From: an uncultured Bacilli bacterium | GTDB lineage: Bacteria; Bacillota_I; Bacilli_A; RFN20; CAG-826 | Direction: 5' to 3' | Length of the DNA stretch: 6,706 bases | Assembly: GCA_934133115.1 (NCBI GenBank) | Contig: CAKPAV010000096.1 | Span: forward strand, 1-6,706 | Shown here: piece after piece, positions 1 to 5,943 of the stretch | How the letters are laid out: each line of letters begins with the position of its first letter | Position numbering within the stretch: position 1 is the first letter of the stretch | Notes under the pieces: generated by a model | What the model was told of the DNA's origin: nothing | The model's input: only the letters and a program-made list of their open reading frames with translations | Databases searched by the model: none | Program-made: the position numbers and the translations under genes

Positions 1-165
1 AAATATGCGATTGAAATTGATTTTGAATAACAACCCCCTCTATTCAAAGTAAGTGATACACATTATGCTGCCACTTGGTTATTACATCCAAATGCGCCAA
101 AAGTTAAGCCACCAAAAATTATATTAGATCGTATTAAAAGAATGAAAAAAGTAGGGAGAGATTAA
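1..165 (+). pseudogene. oppD: 3' end of oligopeptide ABC transporter ATPase OppD, with in-frame TAA
   Basis: Frame 1 encodes the C-terminal tail of OppD, one of the two ATPases that power the oligopeptide importer (OppA binding protein, OppB/C permeases, OppD/F ATPases). The tail contains KVSDTHYAATWLLHPNAPKV, a recognisable OppD C-terminal signature, and ends at TAA 163-165, one base before the oppF start. However, a TAA at 28-30 lies in frame inside this tail, between IDFE and QPPLFKVS. Family members as I recall them have a charged or polar residue there, so one base change from AAA, GAA or CAA would explain it. The frame before and after the stop matches the family, so there is no frameshift. 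The nucleotide-binding domain lies upstream of the window and cannot be judged. The product may be a protein about 45 residues short that could still work as an ATPase, a decaying gene, or a sequencing error; pseudogene is a provisional label. Confidence 0.75.
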
Positions 166-166
166 T

Positions 167-1513
167 ATGAGCGAAGAAAGGAAAGTATTATTAAAAGTTG
201 AACATCTTGAACAATATTTTAAAATGGGCAAAAACACTTTAAAAGCAGTTGATGATGTTAGTTTTGAAATATATAAAGGCGAAGTATTAGGCCTTGTTGG
301 TGAGTCTGGATGTGGCAAAACCACAACTGGAAGATCAATTATTCGCTTATATGATATTACTGGTGGTTCTATTTATTTTGATGGAGAAAGGATCGCAGCG
401 GGCACTCGTCCTTATAAACAAGCAATTAAAGATGCTAAGTTAGCTTATAAAGATAAAGTTAAGAAATTAACCGCTACTTATAAAGAAAAAGTAAAAAATG
501 GCGAAGATCAAAAATTAAGTAAAGAAGAATTTGAAACAGCAAAATCAGTGGCGTTAGACGAAATGTTAAAAATAGTAGAAGAAAATACTAAACAAATTAA
601 ATCGGCGCGTGATGATCATCAAAACTGCAATAAAAAATTTGCGGAGTTTGAAATGAATAAAGTACGTGAAAAATACGCTCCTGAAATAAAACAATTGGAT
701 TTAGCAATAGAAAACGCAAATAGTGAAGAAGAAAAATCAAAAGCAATATTAAATAAAAAAGAATTTATGAAAAAATATAATGACGAACTTAAACTAGCAA
801 GTAAAGATCGCATTATGAATAAAATGCAAATGATTTTCCAAGATCCAATTGCTTCTTTAGATCCTCGTATGACAGTTCATGATATTATCGCCGAAGGATT
901 AGTAATCCGTGGTATTAAAGATAAAAAGTATATTGATGAACAAGTTTATAAGGTGTTAAAATTAGTTGGATTAGTTCCTGAACATGCTTCTAGATATCCA
1001 CATGAATTCTCTGGTGGACAAAGGCAAAGAATTGGTATTGCACGTGCAATCATATTGAATCCAGAATTAATTATTGCTGATGAACCAATATCTGCCCTTG
1101 ATGTTTCTATTCAAGCACAAGTAATTAATCTTCTTAATGAACTTCGTGATAAAATGGGATTGACTATATTATTTATTGCTCATGACTTATCGGTGGTAAA
1201 ATATTTCTCAGATCGTATTGCAGTTATGTATTTTGGAAAAATTGTTGAACTTGCTAGCTCGGATGAATTATTTGCTCATCCTTTACATCCTTATACAAAA
1301 TCATTATTATCTGCAATTCCACTTCCGGATCCAAAATATGAAAATCTTAGAAAGAGAATTACTTATAATCCTCTAGCCGCTCATGATTATTCAAAAGAAA
1401 AACCTACGCTAAAAGAAATATTACCTGGACATTTTATTTCATGTAACAATGAAGAATTTGTCCGTTATCAAAATGAGATTAAAGAAAAGGATTTGATCAA
1501 AAATGAAAAGTAA
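167..1513 (+). CDS. oppF: Oligopeptide ABC transporter ATP-binding protein OppF with large charged insertion
   Basis: This is the second ATPase of the oligopeptide importer, acting on the inner face of the membrane with OppD to drive peptide uptake. All ABC ATPase motifs are present: Walker [10 protein letters not shown] (residues 45-53), Q-loop QMIFQDP (221-227), signature FSGGQ (281-285), Walker B LIIADEP (301-307), D-loop SALD (309-312) and switch His339. The typical OppF C-terminus follows ([19 protein letters not shown], then GHFISC). At 448 residues it is well above the roughly 300-330 usual for OppF. The excess is a Lys/Glu-rich, probably helical coiled-coil insertion at about residues 80-215, between the strand GGSIYFDG and the Q-loop. 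The ATG at 167 has a good ribosome binding site (AGGGAGAG, 153-160) and follows the oppD end by one base, so it belongs to the opp operon. The 3' end overlaps the next gene by 11 nt. Longer OppF proteins occur in Mollicutes-like lineages, as I recall, so the insertion may be lineage-specific. Confidence 0.95.
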   Translation: MSEERKVLLKVEHLEQYFKMGKNTLKAVDDVSFEIYKGEVLGLVGESGCGKTTTGRSIIRLYDITGGSIYFDGERIAAGTRPYKQAIKDAKLAYKDKVKKLTATYKEKVKNGEDQKLSKEEFETAKSVALDEMLKIVEENTKQIKSARDDHQNCNKKFAEFEMNKVREKYAPEIKQLDLAIENANSEEEKSKAILNKKEFMKKYNDELKLASKDRIMNKMQMIFQDPIASLDPRMTVHDIIAEGLVIRGIKDKKYIDEQVYKVLKLVGLVPEHASRYPHEFSGGQRQRIGIARAIILNPELIIADEPISALDVSIQAQVINLLNELRDKMGLTILFIAHDLSVVKYFSDRIAVMYFGKIVELASSDELFAHPLHPYTKSLLSAIPLPDPKYENLRKRITYNPLAAHDYSKEKPTLKEILPGHFISCNNEEFVRYQNEIKEKDLIKNEK

Positions 1514-1898
1514 AATTGCTAAATATCTTGTAACATTTACTCTTGGTATATTACTAGCTTTCGTTATTATGGTTTTAAAAGATATTTTCCATAGTGCAAG
1601 TGTTAAAGATACATTTCATATACTTACCGATGCATTCTTTGTTCCGGGTGTTCTAATTGCCTGTTTTGGTGTATTAGTTATTGCCACGAATGGTGGGACA
1701 TTTGATATGTTAGCGTATGGAGTTATGCAATTTTTTAATCTTTTTAGAAAAGATCCTACCAATAGAAAATATAAGACGTTTTATGATTATAAAAAAGCCC
1801 AAGAAGATAAAAAAATCGATTTTTGGTATTTAATAATTGTAGGCGCTATATTAATTGGAATCTCCTTGATATTCTTAGCAATTTATAACAATAAGTAA
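1503..1898 (+). CDS. Small three-helix membrane protein, DUF3899-like
   Basis: A 131-residue integral membrane protein of unknown function. Three hydrophobic segments are visible: about residues 8-26, 45-63 ([17 protein letters not shown]) and 108-128 ([20 protein letters not shown]). The pattern of a first helix, then DAFFVPG leading to a second helix, then [10 protein letters not shown], a basic loop with [12 protein letters not shown] and a last helix fits my memory of the DUF3899 family in Bacillota; this could not be checked by search. The ATG lies inside the end of oppF (11-nt overlap). An AGGA at 1488-1491 is a usable but rather distant ribosome binding site (11 nt), so translation is probably coupled to oppF. 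It is the last gene before the terminator at 1906-1951. Its place in the operon suggests co-expression with the peptide transporter but does not prove a role in transport. Confidence 0.85.
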   Translation: MKSKIAKYLVTFTLGILLAFVIMVLKDIFHSASVKDTFHILTDAFFVPGVLIACFGVLVIATNGGTFDMLAYGVMQFFNLFRKDPTNRKYKTFYDYKKAQEDKKIDFWYLIIVGAILIGISLIFLAIYNNK

Positions 1899-1905
1899 CT
1901 TAATG

Positions 1906-1951
1906 ACCTAGATTAAAATAAATAGCAATTATTTATAAAATCTAGGTTTTT
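1906..1951 (+). terminator. Intrinsic terminator of the opp operon
   Basis: A perfect 9-bp stem, ACCTAGATT (1906-1914) and AATCTAGGT (1939-1947), is followed by a run of T (1947-1951). The loop can extend the helix through AAATAA (1916-1921) and TTATTT (1929-1934). It begins 8 nt after the stop of the DUF3899-like gene, in the expected place to end the opp transcript. Confidence 0.85.
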
Positions 1952-1954
1952 ATA

Positions 1955-1982
1955 TTGCAAAAATAAAGCAAAAAGTTATACT
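1955..1982 (+). promoter_or_regulatory. Sigma-A-type promoter of the tRNA-Arg gene
   Basis: TTGCAA (1955-1960) and TATACT (1977-1982) are separated by 16 nt and resemble the -35 and -10 consensus. The predicted start, about 7 nt after the -10 box, falls at about 1989, right at the tRNA 5' end (1991). The 5' leader would therefore be almost absent, leaving little for RNase P to remove. Confidence 0.6.
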
Positions 1983-1990
1983 TTAAGTAT

Positions 1991-2067
1991 GCGCCCATAG
2001 CTCAGCTGGATAGAGCATCAGACTTCGAATCTGAGTGTCATGAGTTCAAATCTTATTGGGCGCGCCA
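1991..2067 (+). tRNA. tRNA-Arg, anticodon TCG
   Basis: A full cloverleaf folds by hand. The acceptor stem GCGCCCA (1991-1997) pairs with TGGGCGC (2057-2063). The D arm is GCTC/GAGC (2000-2003, 2013-2016). The anticodon stem TCAGA/TCTGA (2018-2022, 2030-2034) encloses the loop CTTCGAA with anticodon TCG at 2025-2027. A 5-nt variable loop is followed by the T arm ATGAG/CTTAT (2040-2044, 2052-2056) around TTCAAAT. The discriminator base is G2064 and CCA is encoded at 2065-2067. The tRNA reads CGA and, by wobble, other CGN arginine codons. It stands alone, with no other tRNA in the window. Confidence 0.97.
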
Positions 2068-2083
2068 AGATTAATGAAATGTC

Positions 2084-2125
2084 CCCCAAAATTTTGCTCA
2101 AATAGGGCGAAAAATAATTTTGGGG
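2084..2125 (+). terminator. Strong hairpin after the tRNA, possible terminator
   Basis: CCCCAAAA (2084-2091) pairs with TTTTGGGG (2118-2125). Inside it, TTTTGCTC (2092-2099) pairs with GGGCGAAA (2105-2112), including two G-T pairs, around the loop AAATA. The two helices stack with a 5-nt bulge, AATAA, on the 3' side. It starts 16 nt after the tRNA CCA, where a terminator is expected. The sequence after the stem (ATTTAAATAG) lacks a clear T run, so it may act weakly, serve as a 3'-processing or stability element, or do something else. Confidence 0.4.
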
Positions 2126-2336
2126 ATTTAAATAGAATAAATAAATGTCTTTGTTATTTTCTAATTGAATGCATGTAGCATGGTAATAAGTGGTACAAAC
2201 ATCGTTGAAATTGTATAAACAACAATTAATACAGTCGAAAAAAATCAAAGACTTTGAAAAAAATCGAATGTAGTATTAATTGTTTCAATAACAAATTGAA
2301 AAAAAGTAATTATTATAAATTTAGGGGAAATTTACT
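2126..2336. other. Gene-free spacer between the hairpin and the lipoprotein frame
   Basis: No reading frame here looks like a gene on either strand. A minus-strand frame covering 2018-2248 runs antisense through the tRNA and is spurious. The stretch holds a 12-bp inverted repeat with an inner palindrome (2221-2284) and A7 tracts at 2238, 2257 and 2299. The end (about 2311-2319, TATTATAAA) could be a -10 region for the gene at 2337, but no convincing -35 box lies at the right distance. Confidence 0.5.
2221..2284. repeat. Perfect 12-bp inverted repeat enclosing a palindrome
   Basis: AACAATTAATAC (2221-2232) is matched by its exact reverse complement GTATTAATTGTT (2273-2284), with 40 nt between. 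At the centre sits TCAAAG-A-CTTTGA (2245-2257), a 6+6 palindrome. The direct repeat GAAAAAAATC occurs at 2237-2246 and 2256-2265. The array could be an operator for a dimeric regulator, a cruciform or RNA structure, or the remnant of a small mobile element. No target-site duplication is evident. Confidence 0.6.
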
Positions 2337-2690
2337 ATGAAGAAATTATTAGCGATATTCGTATCTTGCTTGTTAATTGGATGTACATCAACTACATATG
2401 TGGTTATAAATTGTATTGAACAACAAAATGCCACATTATTCTCGACAAAATATAGCTATTTTTAAGAAACAAGAAATTACAAAATAAATATCAATGAAGA
2501 TAAAGAAGTTAAAGTTAATATTACTACTTCAAAAGGAACTTTAAATGTAAAAGTTTATGATAACTTTACATCATTTTATGAAGGAAATATTGATAGTGAC
2601 TTTTCATTTACAGTAAATTTAAATAAAGGAAAATATAAAGTAAGTTTAACTACAAAAGAGCATTCTGATAGTTATAGTTTTTCTTGGTAA
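2337..2690 (+). pseudogene. Small putative lipoprotein, interrupted by in-frame TAA
   Basis: From the ATG at 2337, with a good ribosome binding site (AGGGGA, 2323-2328, 8 nt away), the frame starts MKKLLAIFVSCLLIGC. This is a classic lipoprotein signal: two lysines, a hydrophobic core and the lipobox L-I-G-C with Cys16 as the lipidated residue. TAA at 2463-2465 (codon 43) interrupts the frame, which then stays open for 74 more codons to TAA 2688-2690. The part after the stop looks like real protein: alternating hydrophobic and polar residues (EVKVNITTSKGTLNVKVYD, FSFTVNLNKGKYKVSLTTK) suggest a beta-sandwich or secreted domain. Together they would form a 117-residue surface lipoprotein of unknown function. 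The 42-residue product before the stop would be little more than a lipidated tail. A recent nonsense mutation, a sequence error or readthrough are all possible. I do not recognise the family. Confidence 0.6.
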
Positions 2691-2710
2691 ATTATTTAAT
2701 TAATAATTTA
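2688..2710. repeat. All-A/T inverted repeat at the 3' end of the lipoprotein frame
   Basis: TAAATTATT (2688-2696) and AATAATTTA (2702-2710) form a 9-bp stem with the 5-nt loop TAATT, beginning at the stop codon. It is followed by the T-rich ATTCTTTATATT. With no G-C pairs it would be a weak terminator at best, and in such A+T-rich DNA it may be chance. Confidence 0.35.
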
Positions 2711-2732
2711 ATTCTTTATATTCCCGTAAATG

Positions 2733-2741
2733 TGTTAAAAT
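2733..2741 (+). promoter_or_regulatory. Possible extended -10 promoter for the DUF1232/protease unit
   Basis: TGTTAAAAT has TG one base before a TAAAAT hexamer, an extended -10 form, but the resulting leader would be only about 11 nt. An alternative is TTGGTA (2684-2689) with TTTAAT (2707-2712) at 17-nt spacing, which gives a leader of about 40 nt. Both are weak matches in A+T-rich DNA. Confidence 0.25.
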
Positions 2742-2758
2742 ACCACTAGGAGAAAATT

Positions 2759-3889
2759 ATGCGAGGATTAAATTTTTCATTTGCTAATACAAGATCCGCT
2801 ATTGATATGATTATTAAAAGCATTAAGAAAGTATCAAAGATTGTTTTTTATGTTAGCCAAAGTTTATTCGCTGTTTGGTCAATATTTTTAGTAATCAAAA
2901 ATATAAATAAACCTTTGTATCTTGTTATTTATGCAATTTTATGTATTTGTACAATCGCTATTTTTATTATTTCTATTCTATTTAATGGTGAAACAAACTT
3001 ACCTAGAAAATTAAAAGCAATAAGAAAAAAGAAATTTAAATATAGTAAATATGTAATTAAATCTATTATGTATTTGCTCAAACTAATAATTATAGCCGTA
3101 TCAATTTATGAATTAGTAACGACAAGTGAGAATTTATCACTTAAATTTTCCACTATTTTTATGGCTATTATTTTATGCTTTCAAGTAATATCTGATATCG
3201 TGTTAAGTTTAGTTAGTAAATATGTTGAAATGCTTTCAATTGGTTTGCAACTAGATACTAAATATTTAAATACGCATTTTTTATCTAATACATTAGATGT
3301 TATTGCTGGTAAGAAGTCAAAAGAAAACTATTTTACTGATGATGAAGAAAAAGTTGCTCAAGCTATTGAACAAAATAGAATCGAACTTAAAGAAAAGCAA
3401 GATAAAGAAAGAATAAAAAACACCAAAAAGAATTGGGCGCTTATGTTTAAAAGAAAGCCAAAAGTAGAAGTAATTAAGCTAACAAATAAAGAAAAGAAAG
3501 AGATGCTATTACAATATGAAAATAATAAAAAAGATGCAATAGCGTTAATTGAATCTAAGGATCAAGTTGATAAATTATTAAAAAAATCACAAAAAGTAGC
3601 AAATGCATTACCGAAGCAAAAAGAATTTAAAGACATTCCAGTGCTTTTAAAAATTGTTAAATCATATGTTCTTGGTGATTATAAAGAAATACCAACGAAC
3701 ATAATATCATCAATTGTTGGAGCTTTGATGTATTTAGTAACTCCATTTGATGATACTCCGATTTCAATACCTTTAGATATAGTAAAAAAAGATTCTTTTA
3801 TATTTAAAAAATGTAATAAAATTATAAAAAACGATTTCAATAAATATATTGAAAATCAAGATAAAAAATTATTAGAAATGGTAAAATGA
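2759..3889 (+). CDS. Four-helix membrane protein with divergent C-terminal DUF1232 (YkvA-like) domain
   Basis: A 376-residue protein with two parts. The N-terminal half has four hydrophobic segments (about residues 29-46, 53-75, 98-120, 130-155) split by a basic loop (RKLKAIRKKKFKYSK). A long charged, probably cytoplasmic and helical stretch (about 185-285) follows. Residues about 292-366 resemble DUF1232: LLKIVKSYVLGDYKEIPTN, then IVGALMYLVTPFDDTPISIP. The family core P-x-D-x-x-P-D-x-x-P is kept as P329, D331, P334 and P338, but the second Asp is Ile335 and the usual downstream DD is missing. DUF1232 has no settled biochemical function, so none is assigned. The ATG has a strong ribosome binding site, AGGAGA (2748-2753), 5 nt upstream. 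The stop TGA overlaps a micro-ORF start that leads into the protease gene, so the two genes probably form an operon. The membrane segments are clear; the DUF1232 call is from memory of the motif. Confidence 0.8.
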   Translation: MRGLNFSFANTRSAIDMIIKSIKKVSKIVFYVSQSLFAVWSIFLVIKNINKPLYLVIYAILCICTIAIFIISILFNGETNLPRKLKAIRKKKFKYSKYVIKSIMYLLKLIIIAVSIYELVTTSENLSLKFSTIFMAIILCFQVISDIVLSLVSKYVEMLSIGLQLDTKYLNTHFLSNTLDVIAGKKSKENYFTDDEEKVAQAIEQNRIELKEKQDKERIKNTKKNWALMFKRKPKVEVIKLTNKEKKEMLLQYENNKKDAIALIESKDQVDKLLKKSQKVANALPKQKEFKDIPVLLKIVKSYVLGDYKEIPTNIISSIVGALMYLVTPFDDTPISIPLDIVKKDSFIFKKCNKIIKNDFNKYIENQDKKLLEMVK

Positions 3890-3900
3890 TTGATTTATGA
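3886..3900 (+). other. Four-codon micro-ORF (MIDL) bridging two genes
   Basis: ATG-ATT-GAT-TTA-TGA reads as a four-residue frame. Its ATG overlaps the TGA of the upstream gene (ATGA, 3886-3889), and its own TGA overlaps the ATG of the protease gene (ATGA, 3897-3900). Each step is a 4-base stop/start overlap of the kind used for termination-reinitiation. No good Shine-Dalgarno sequence stands before 3897, which makes coupling attractive, but chance cannot be excluded in such short, A+T-rich sequence. Confidence 0.4.
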
Positions 3901-5903
3901 TAGTGAATTTTAAATTATTAATGGCAATGTTTGTATTAACAACATTACCAACACAATATGATGCAAGAAATGCTGGCTATGAAAGCAAACTAAAAGATCA
4001 AGGAAATACTAATTTGTGCTGGGCATATTCAGCGATGAATGCCTCGGAAGCATCAATATTAAAAGATGGTTTAGCAGATAGTGTTTCTTTAAATCCTACC
4101 TCGATAGCGTATCATCGTTATAATCGAGAAGAAGATTTATTAGGAAATTTTAAAGGCGAACAAAGTGATGCTGATTTTTTGAAAGCTTTTGGTAATGTCG
4201 GAATTGTTGCTAGCTTATTATCAGAATGGTATGGTCCAGTAGAAGAAAATATATCATATAAAGCAAATCCGTTTTATAATTCAAAATTCAAGTTAACTGA
4301 CACTCTTGAAATTTCTAATTCATCATATACAAAAGAAGAAAAAATTAATGCAATAAAACAAGCGATATTAGATTATGGCGCTGTGACATTTTCTTATTAT
4401 AATGCTAGAGAAACATATTATTATAATCCTAAAAATGAAACTAGTACAAATGGTGTTGCTCATGCTTGTACATTAATTGGTTGGGATGATAATATTGCTA
4501 GTTCATCATTTTTTCCAGGCGGAGCAAGTCAAAATGGAGGATGGTTAGTAAAGAATAGTTATTCATCTTTACCATATTTTTACCTTTCTTATGATTCGGA
4601 CTCTTCACAAGTTTATGCTTTTAAGTATAAAAAAAGTGATGCCTTTGACTACAATTATTTTTATGATAACTCACTTGATGATTCTATTAGTTCGTTATAT
4701 GCTGTTAAAAATGCCGCCAATATATTTGAGGTTAAAAAATCAAATCAGGTACTAAAAGCAGTAAATATTGGATTAAGCGGATTTAACACTAATTGTAAGA
4801 TTAAAATTTATACTAATATTAGTGATACTAGCAATCCAACAAACGGAACATTAGTTTATGAAAAAGAACAAATACTTGATTTTCCTGGCTATCGTACAAT
4901 TTATATTGATGAGCCAGTAAAACTAACACTAGGAACATATTATAGTGTTATTGTAGAAGTAAACGGCAATTCTTTTATTCGGATAGGGCAAAATGTAAGT
5001 CCATTATCATTTAGATATTCTTCTTATTGGAATAAAGTAAGTAATTACACTCCTCGAATTAAAGCATTTACTAGTGAAAATAATCATCAAGAAAAAGAAA
5101 GTTTAGACAATGCCAATATTGAAGTAAATGATTATATTTATACAGGTAAGGAAATAAAGCCAGAAATTGTTGTTAAATTAAATAACAAACAAATAACTGA
5201 TTATGAAGTTACATACTCTAATAACATTAATGCTGGGACTGCTAAAGGAATAATTACTTCTTCACTTTATGAAGGACAAAAAGAATTTACGTTTAACATT
5301 AACCATAAATCAATTGATAGCGATGATATTAATTATAGCCTTAATAATAATGAATTTATTTATGATAAAACCGCAAAAGAACCTTTAGTTGAGTTGTCTT
5401 ATAATTCATTAAAACTAACTGAAACTAATGATTATTCAATTTCTTATCACGATAATGTTAATGCTGGTAGTGCCTATGCATTAATTAAAGGAATTAATAA
5501 TTTTAGTGGTGAAAGAAAAATTTATTATCAAATAAATAAAGCCACATTAGAAAATGTAATAACTTCGGTTAATGTTAGTAAAGATATTACTTATTTAAAG
5601 GAAATTACTTTAAAGGATAATTATGCTTGGGTTAATGAAAATTTAAAAGTTGATAATTTAAATAAAGCAAAGATTAGATATATTGGAGAAGATAAAGATA
5701 ATTATGTACAAACAGAATTTGATGTTATATTAATTCATGAAAAAAACACTGAAATAGATGATGATTCACCATTAACTCCAGAACATAAAAATGAAAATAA
5801 AAACATGATAAAAATTGTTATTGGTATTTCATCTGGAGCCGCAATATTAATTATTGGCTTTCTAGGTTACTTAAAATATAAAAAGAAAAAAGGCCTAAAA
5901 TAG
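3897..5903 (+). CDS. Membrane-anchored C1 (papain-like) cysteine protease with lectin-like and Ig-like repeat domains
   Basis: A 668-residue predicted surface protease. Order: short hydrophobic N-terminus (about 5-17), C1 peptidase domain (about 17-240), lectin-like beta domain (about 250-392), two Ig-like repeats (about 403-547), a divergent segment (549-614), an acidic linker, one transmembrane helix (about 638-658) and a basic tail YKKKKGLK. The catalytic set is complete: oxyanion Gln35 (DQGN), nucleophile Cys41 (NLCWAYSA), His189 (GVAHACTLIGW) and Asn220 (WLVKNSY). The layout of catalytic and lectin-like domains recalls clostridial cell-surface proteases of the Cwp84 type. There is no obvious propeptide: the catalytic domain (LPTQYDARN) follows the signal region at once. 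The signal is short, with a single Lys before the core and no clear cleavage site. An in-frame TGA at 3891-3893 rules out an upstream start. There is no LPXTG motif, so anchoring is by the C-terminal helix, with the protease outside. The stop is TAG. Translation is probably coupled to the upstream gene. Natural substrates cannot be read from the sequence. Confidence 0.93.
   Translation: MIVNFKLLMAMFVLTTLPTQYDARNAGYESKLKDQGNTNLCWAYSAMNASEASILKDGLADSVSLNPTSIAYHRYNREEDLLGNFKGEQSDADFLKAFGNVGIVASLLSEWYGPVEENISYKANPFYNSKFKLTDTLEISNSSYTKEEKINAIKQAILDYGAVTFSYYNARETYYYNPKNETSTNGVAHACTLIGWDDNIASSSFFPGGASQNGGWLVKNSYSSLPYFYLSYDSDSSQVYAFKYKKSDAFDYNYFYDNSLDDSISSLYAVKNAANIFEVKKSNQVLKAVNIGLSGFNTNCKIKIYTNISDTSNPTNGTLVYEKEQILDFPGYRTIYIDEPVKLTLGTYYSVIVEVNGNSFIRIGQNVSPLSFRYSSYWNKVSNYTPRIKAFTSENNHQEKESLDNANIEVNDYIYTGKEIKPEIVVKLNNKQITDYEVTYSNNINAGTAKGIITSSLYEGQKEFTFNINHKSIDSDDINYSLNNNEFIYDKTAKEPLVELSYNSLKLTETNDYSISYHDNVNAGSAYALIKGINNFSGERKIYYQINKATLENVITSVNVSKDITYLKEITLKDNYAWVNENLKVDNLNKAKIRYIGEDKDNYVQTEFDVILIHEKNTEIDDDSPLTPEHKNENKNMIKIVIGISSGAAILIIGFLGYLKYKKKKGLK
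5103..5537 (+). repeat. Two tandem Ig-like repeats encoded within the protease gene
   Basis: Protein residues 403-469 and 471-547 are diverged copies. They share a tyrosine-containing opening (DYIYTGKEIKPEI / EFIYDKTAKEPLV), a central DYEVTYSNNINAGTA / DYSISYHDNVNAGSA block, and a closing strand before N-I or Q-I. This is the pattern of bacterial Ig-like surface repeats of the YTGK...DYxVxYxxNxNAGxA type. They probably act as a stalk or in adhesion, holding the catalytic domain away from the membrane. Confidence 0.75.
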
Positions 5904-5914
5904 ACAAGACATAA

Positions 5915-5943
5915 TTGCATTAATTACTAAAAAATATTAAAAT
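5915..5943 (+). promoter_or_regulatory. Possible promoter for the TPR-like gene
   Basis: TTGCAT (5915-5920) and TAAAAT (5938-5943) are separated by 17 nt, giving a predicted start near 5950 and a leader of about 50 nt. The leader has a six-T run (5967-5972) and two copies of TTATAG (5958-5963, 5971-5976). No convincing terminator for the protease gene is visible between 5904 and 5999, so readthrough from upstream is also possible. Confidence 0.35.

Noticed and set aside
124..324. Minus-strand reading frame of 66 codons
   Set aside because: It lies opposite the oppD end and the well-supported start of oppF, and shows no family features.
619..813. Minus-strand reading frame of 64 codons rich in Ser, Phe and Leu
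   Set aside because: It is the reverse-strand shadow of the Lys/Glu-rich OppF insertion; AAA and GAA codons read backwards give TTT and TTC.
1511..1513. Complete reassignment of TAA to a sense codon
   Set aside because: oppF ends here at its usual family length, with a second in-frame TAA three codons on, and the DUF3899-like gene also ends at TAA just before a terminator.
2018..2248. Minus-strand reading frame of 76 codons ending in RPIRFELMTLRFEV
   Set aside because: It runs antisense through the tRNA-Arg; this ending is the well-known artefact of translating the reverse strand of a tRNA. The rest is low-complexity spacer.
3887..3889. TGA read as tryptophan (mycoplasma code), extending the membrane protein by 11 residues
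   Set aside because: The conserved tryptophans in oppD, oppF-adjacent genes and the protease are all TGG, and no frame is interrupted by TGA at a conserved Trp position.
5758..5903. Sortase (LPXTG) anchor at the end of the protease
   Set aside because: No LPXTG-like motif precedes the helix; the linker reads SPLTPEHKNENKN, so a plain transmembrane anchor is the better reading.
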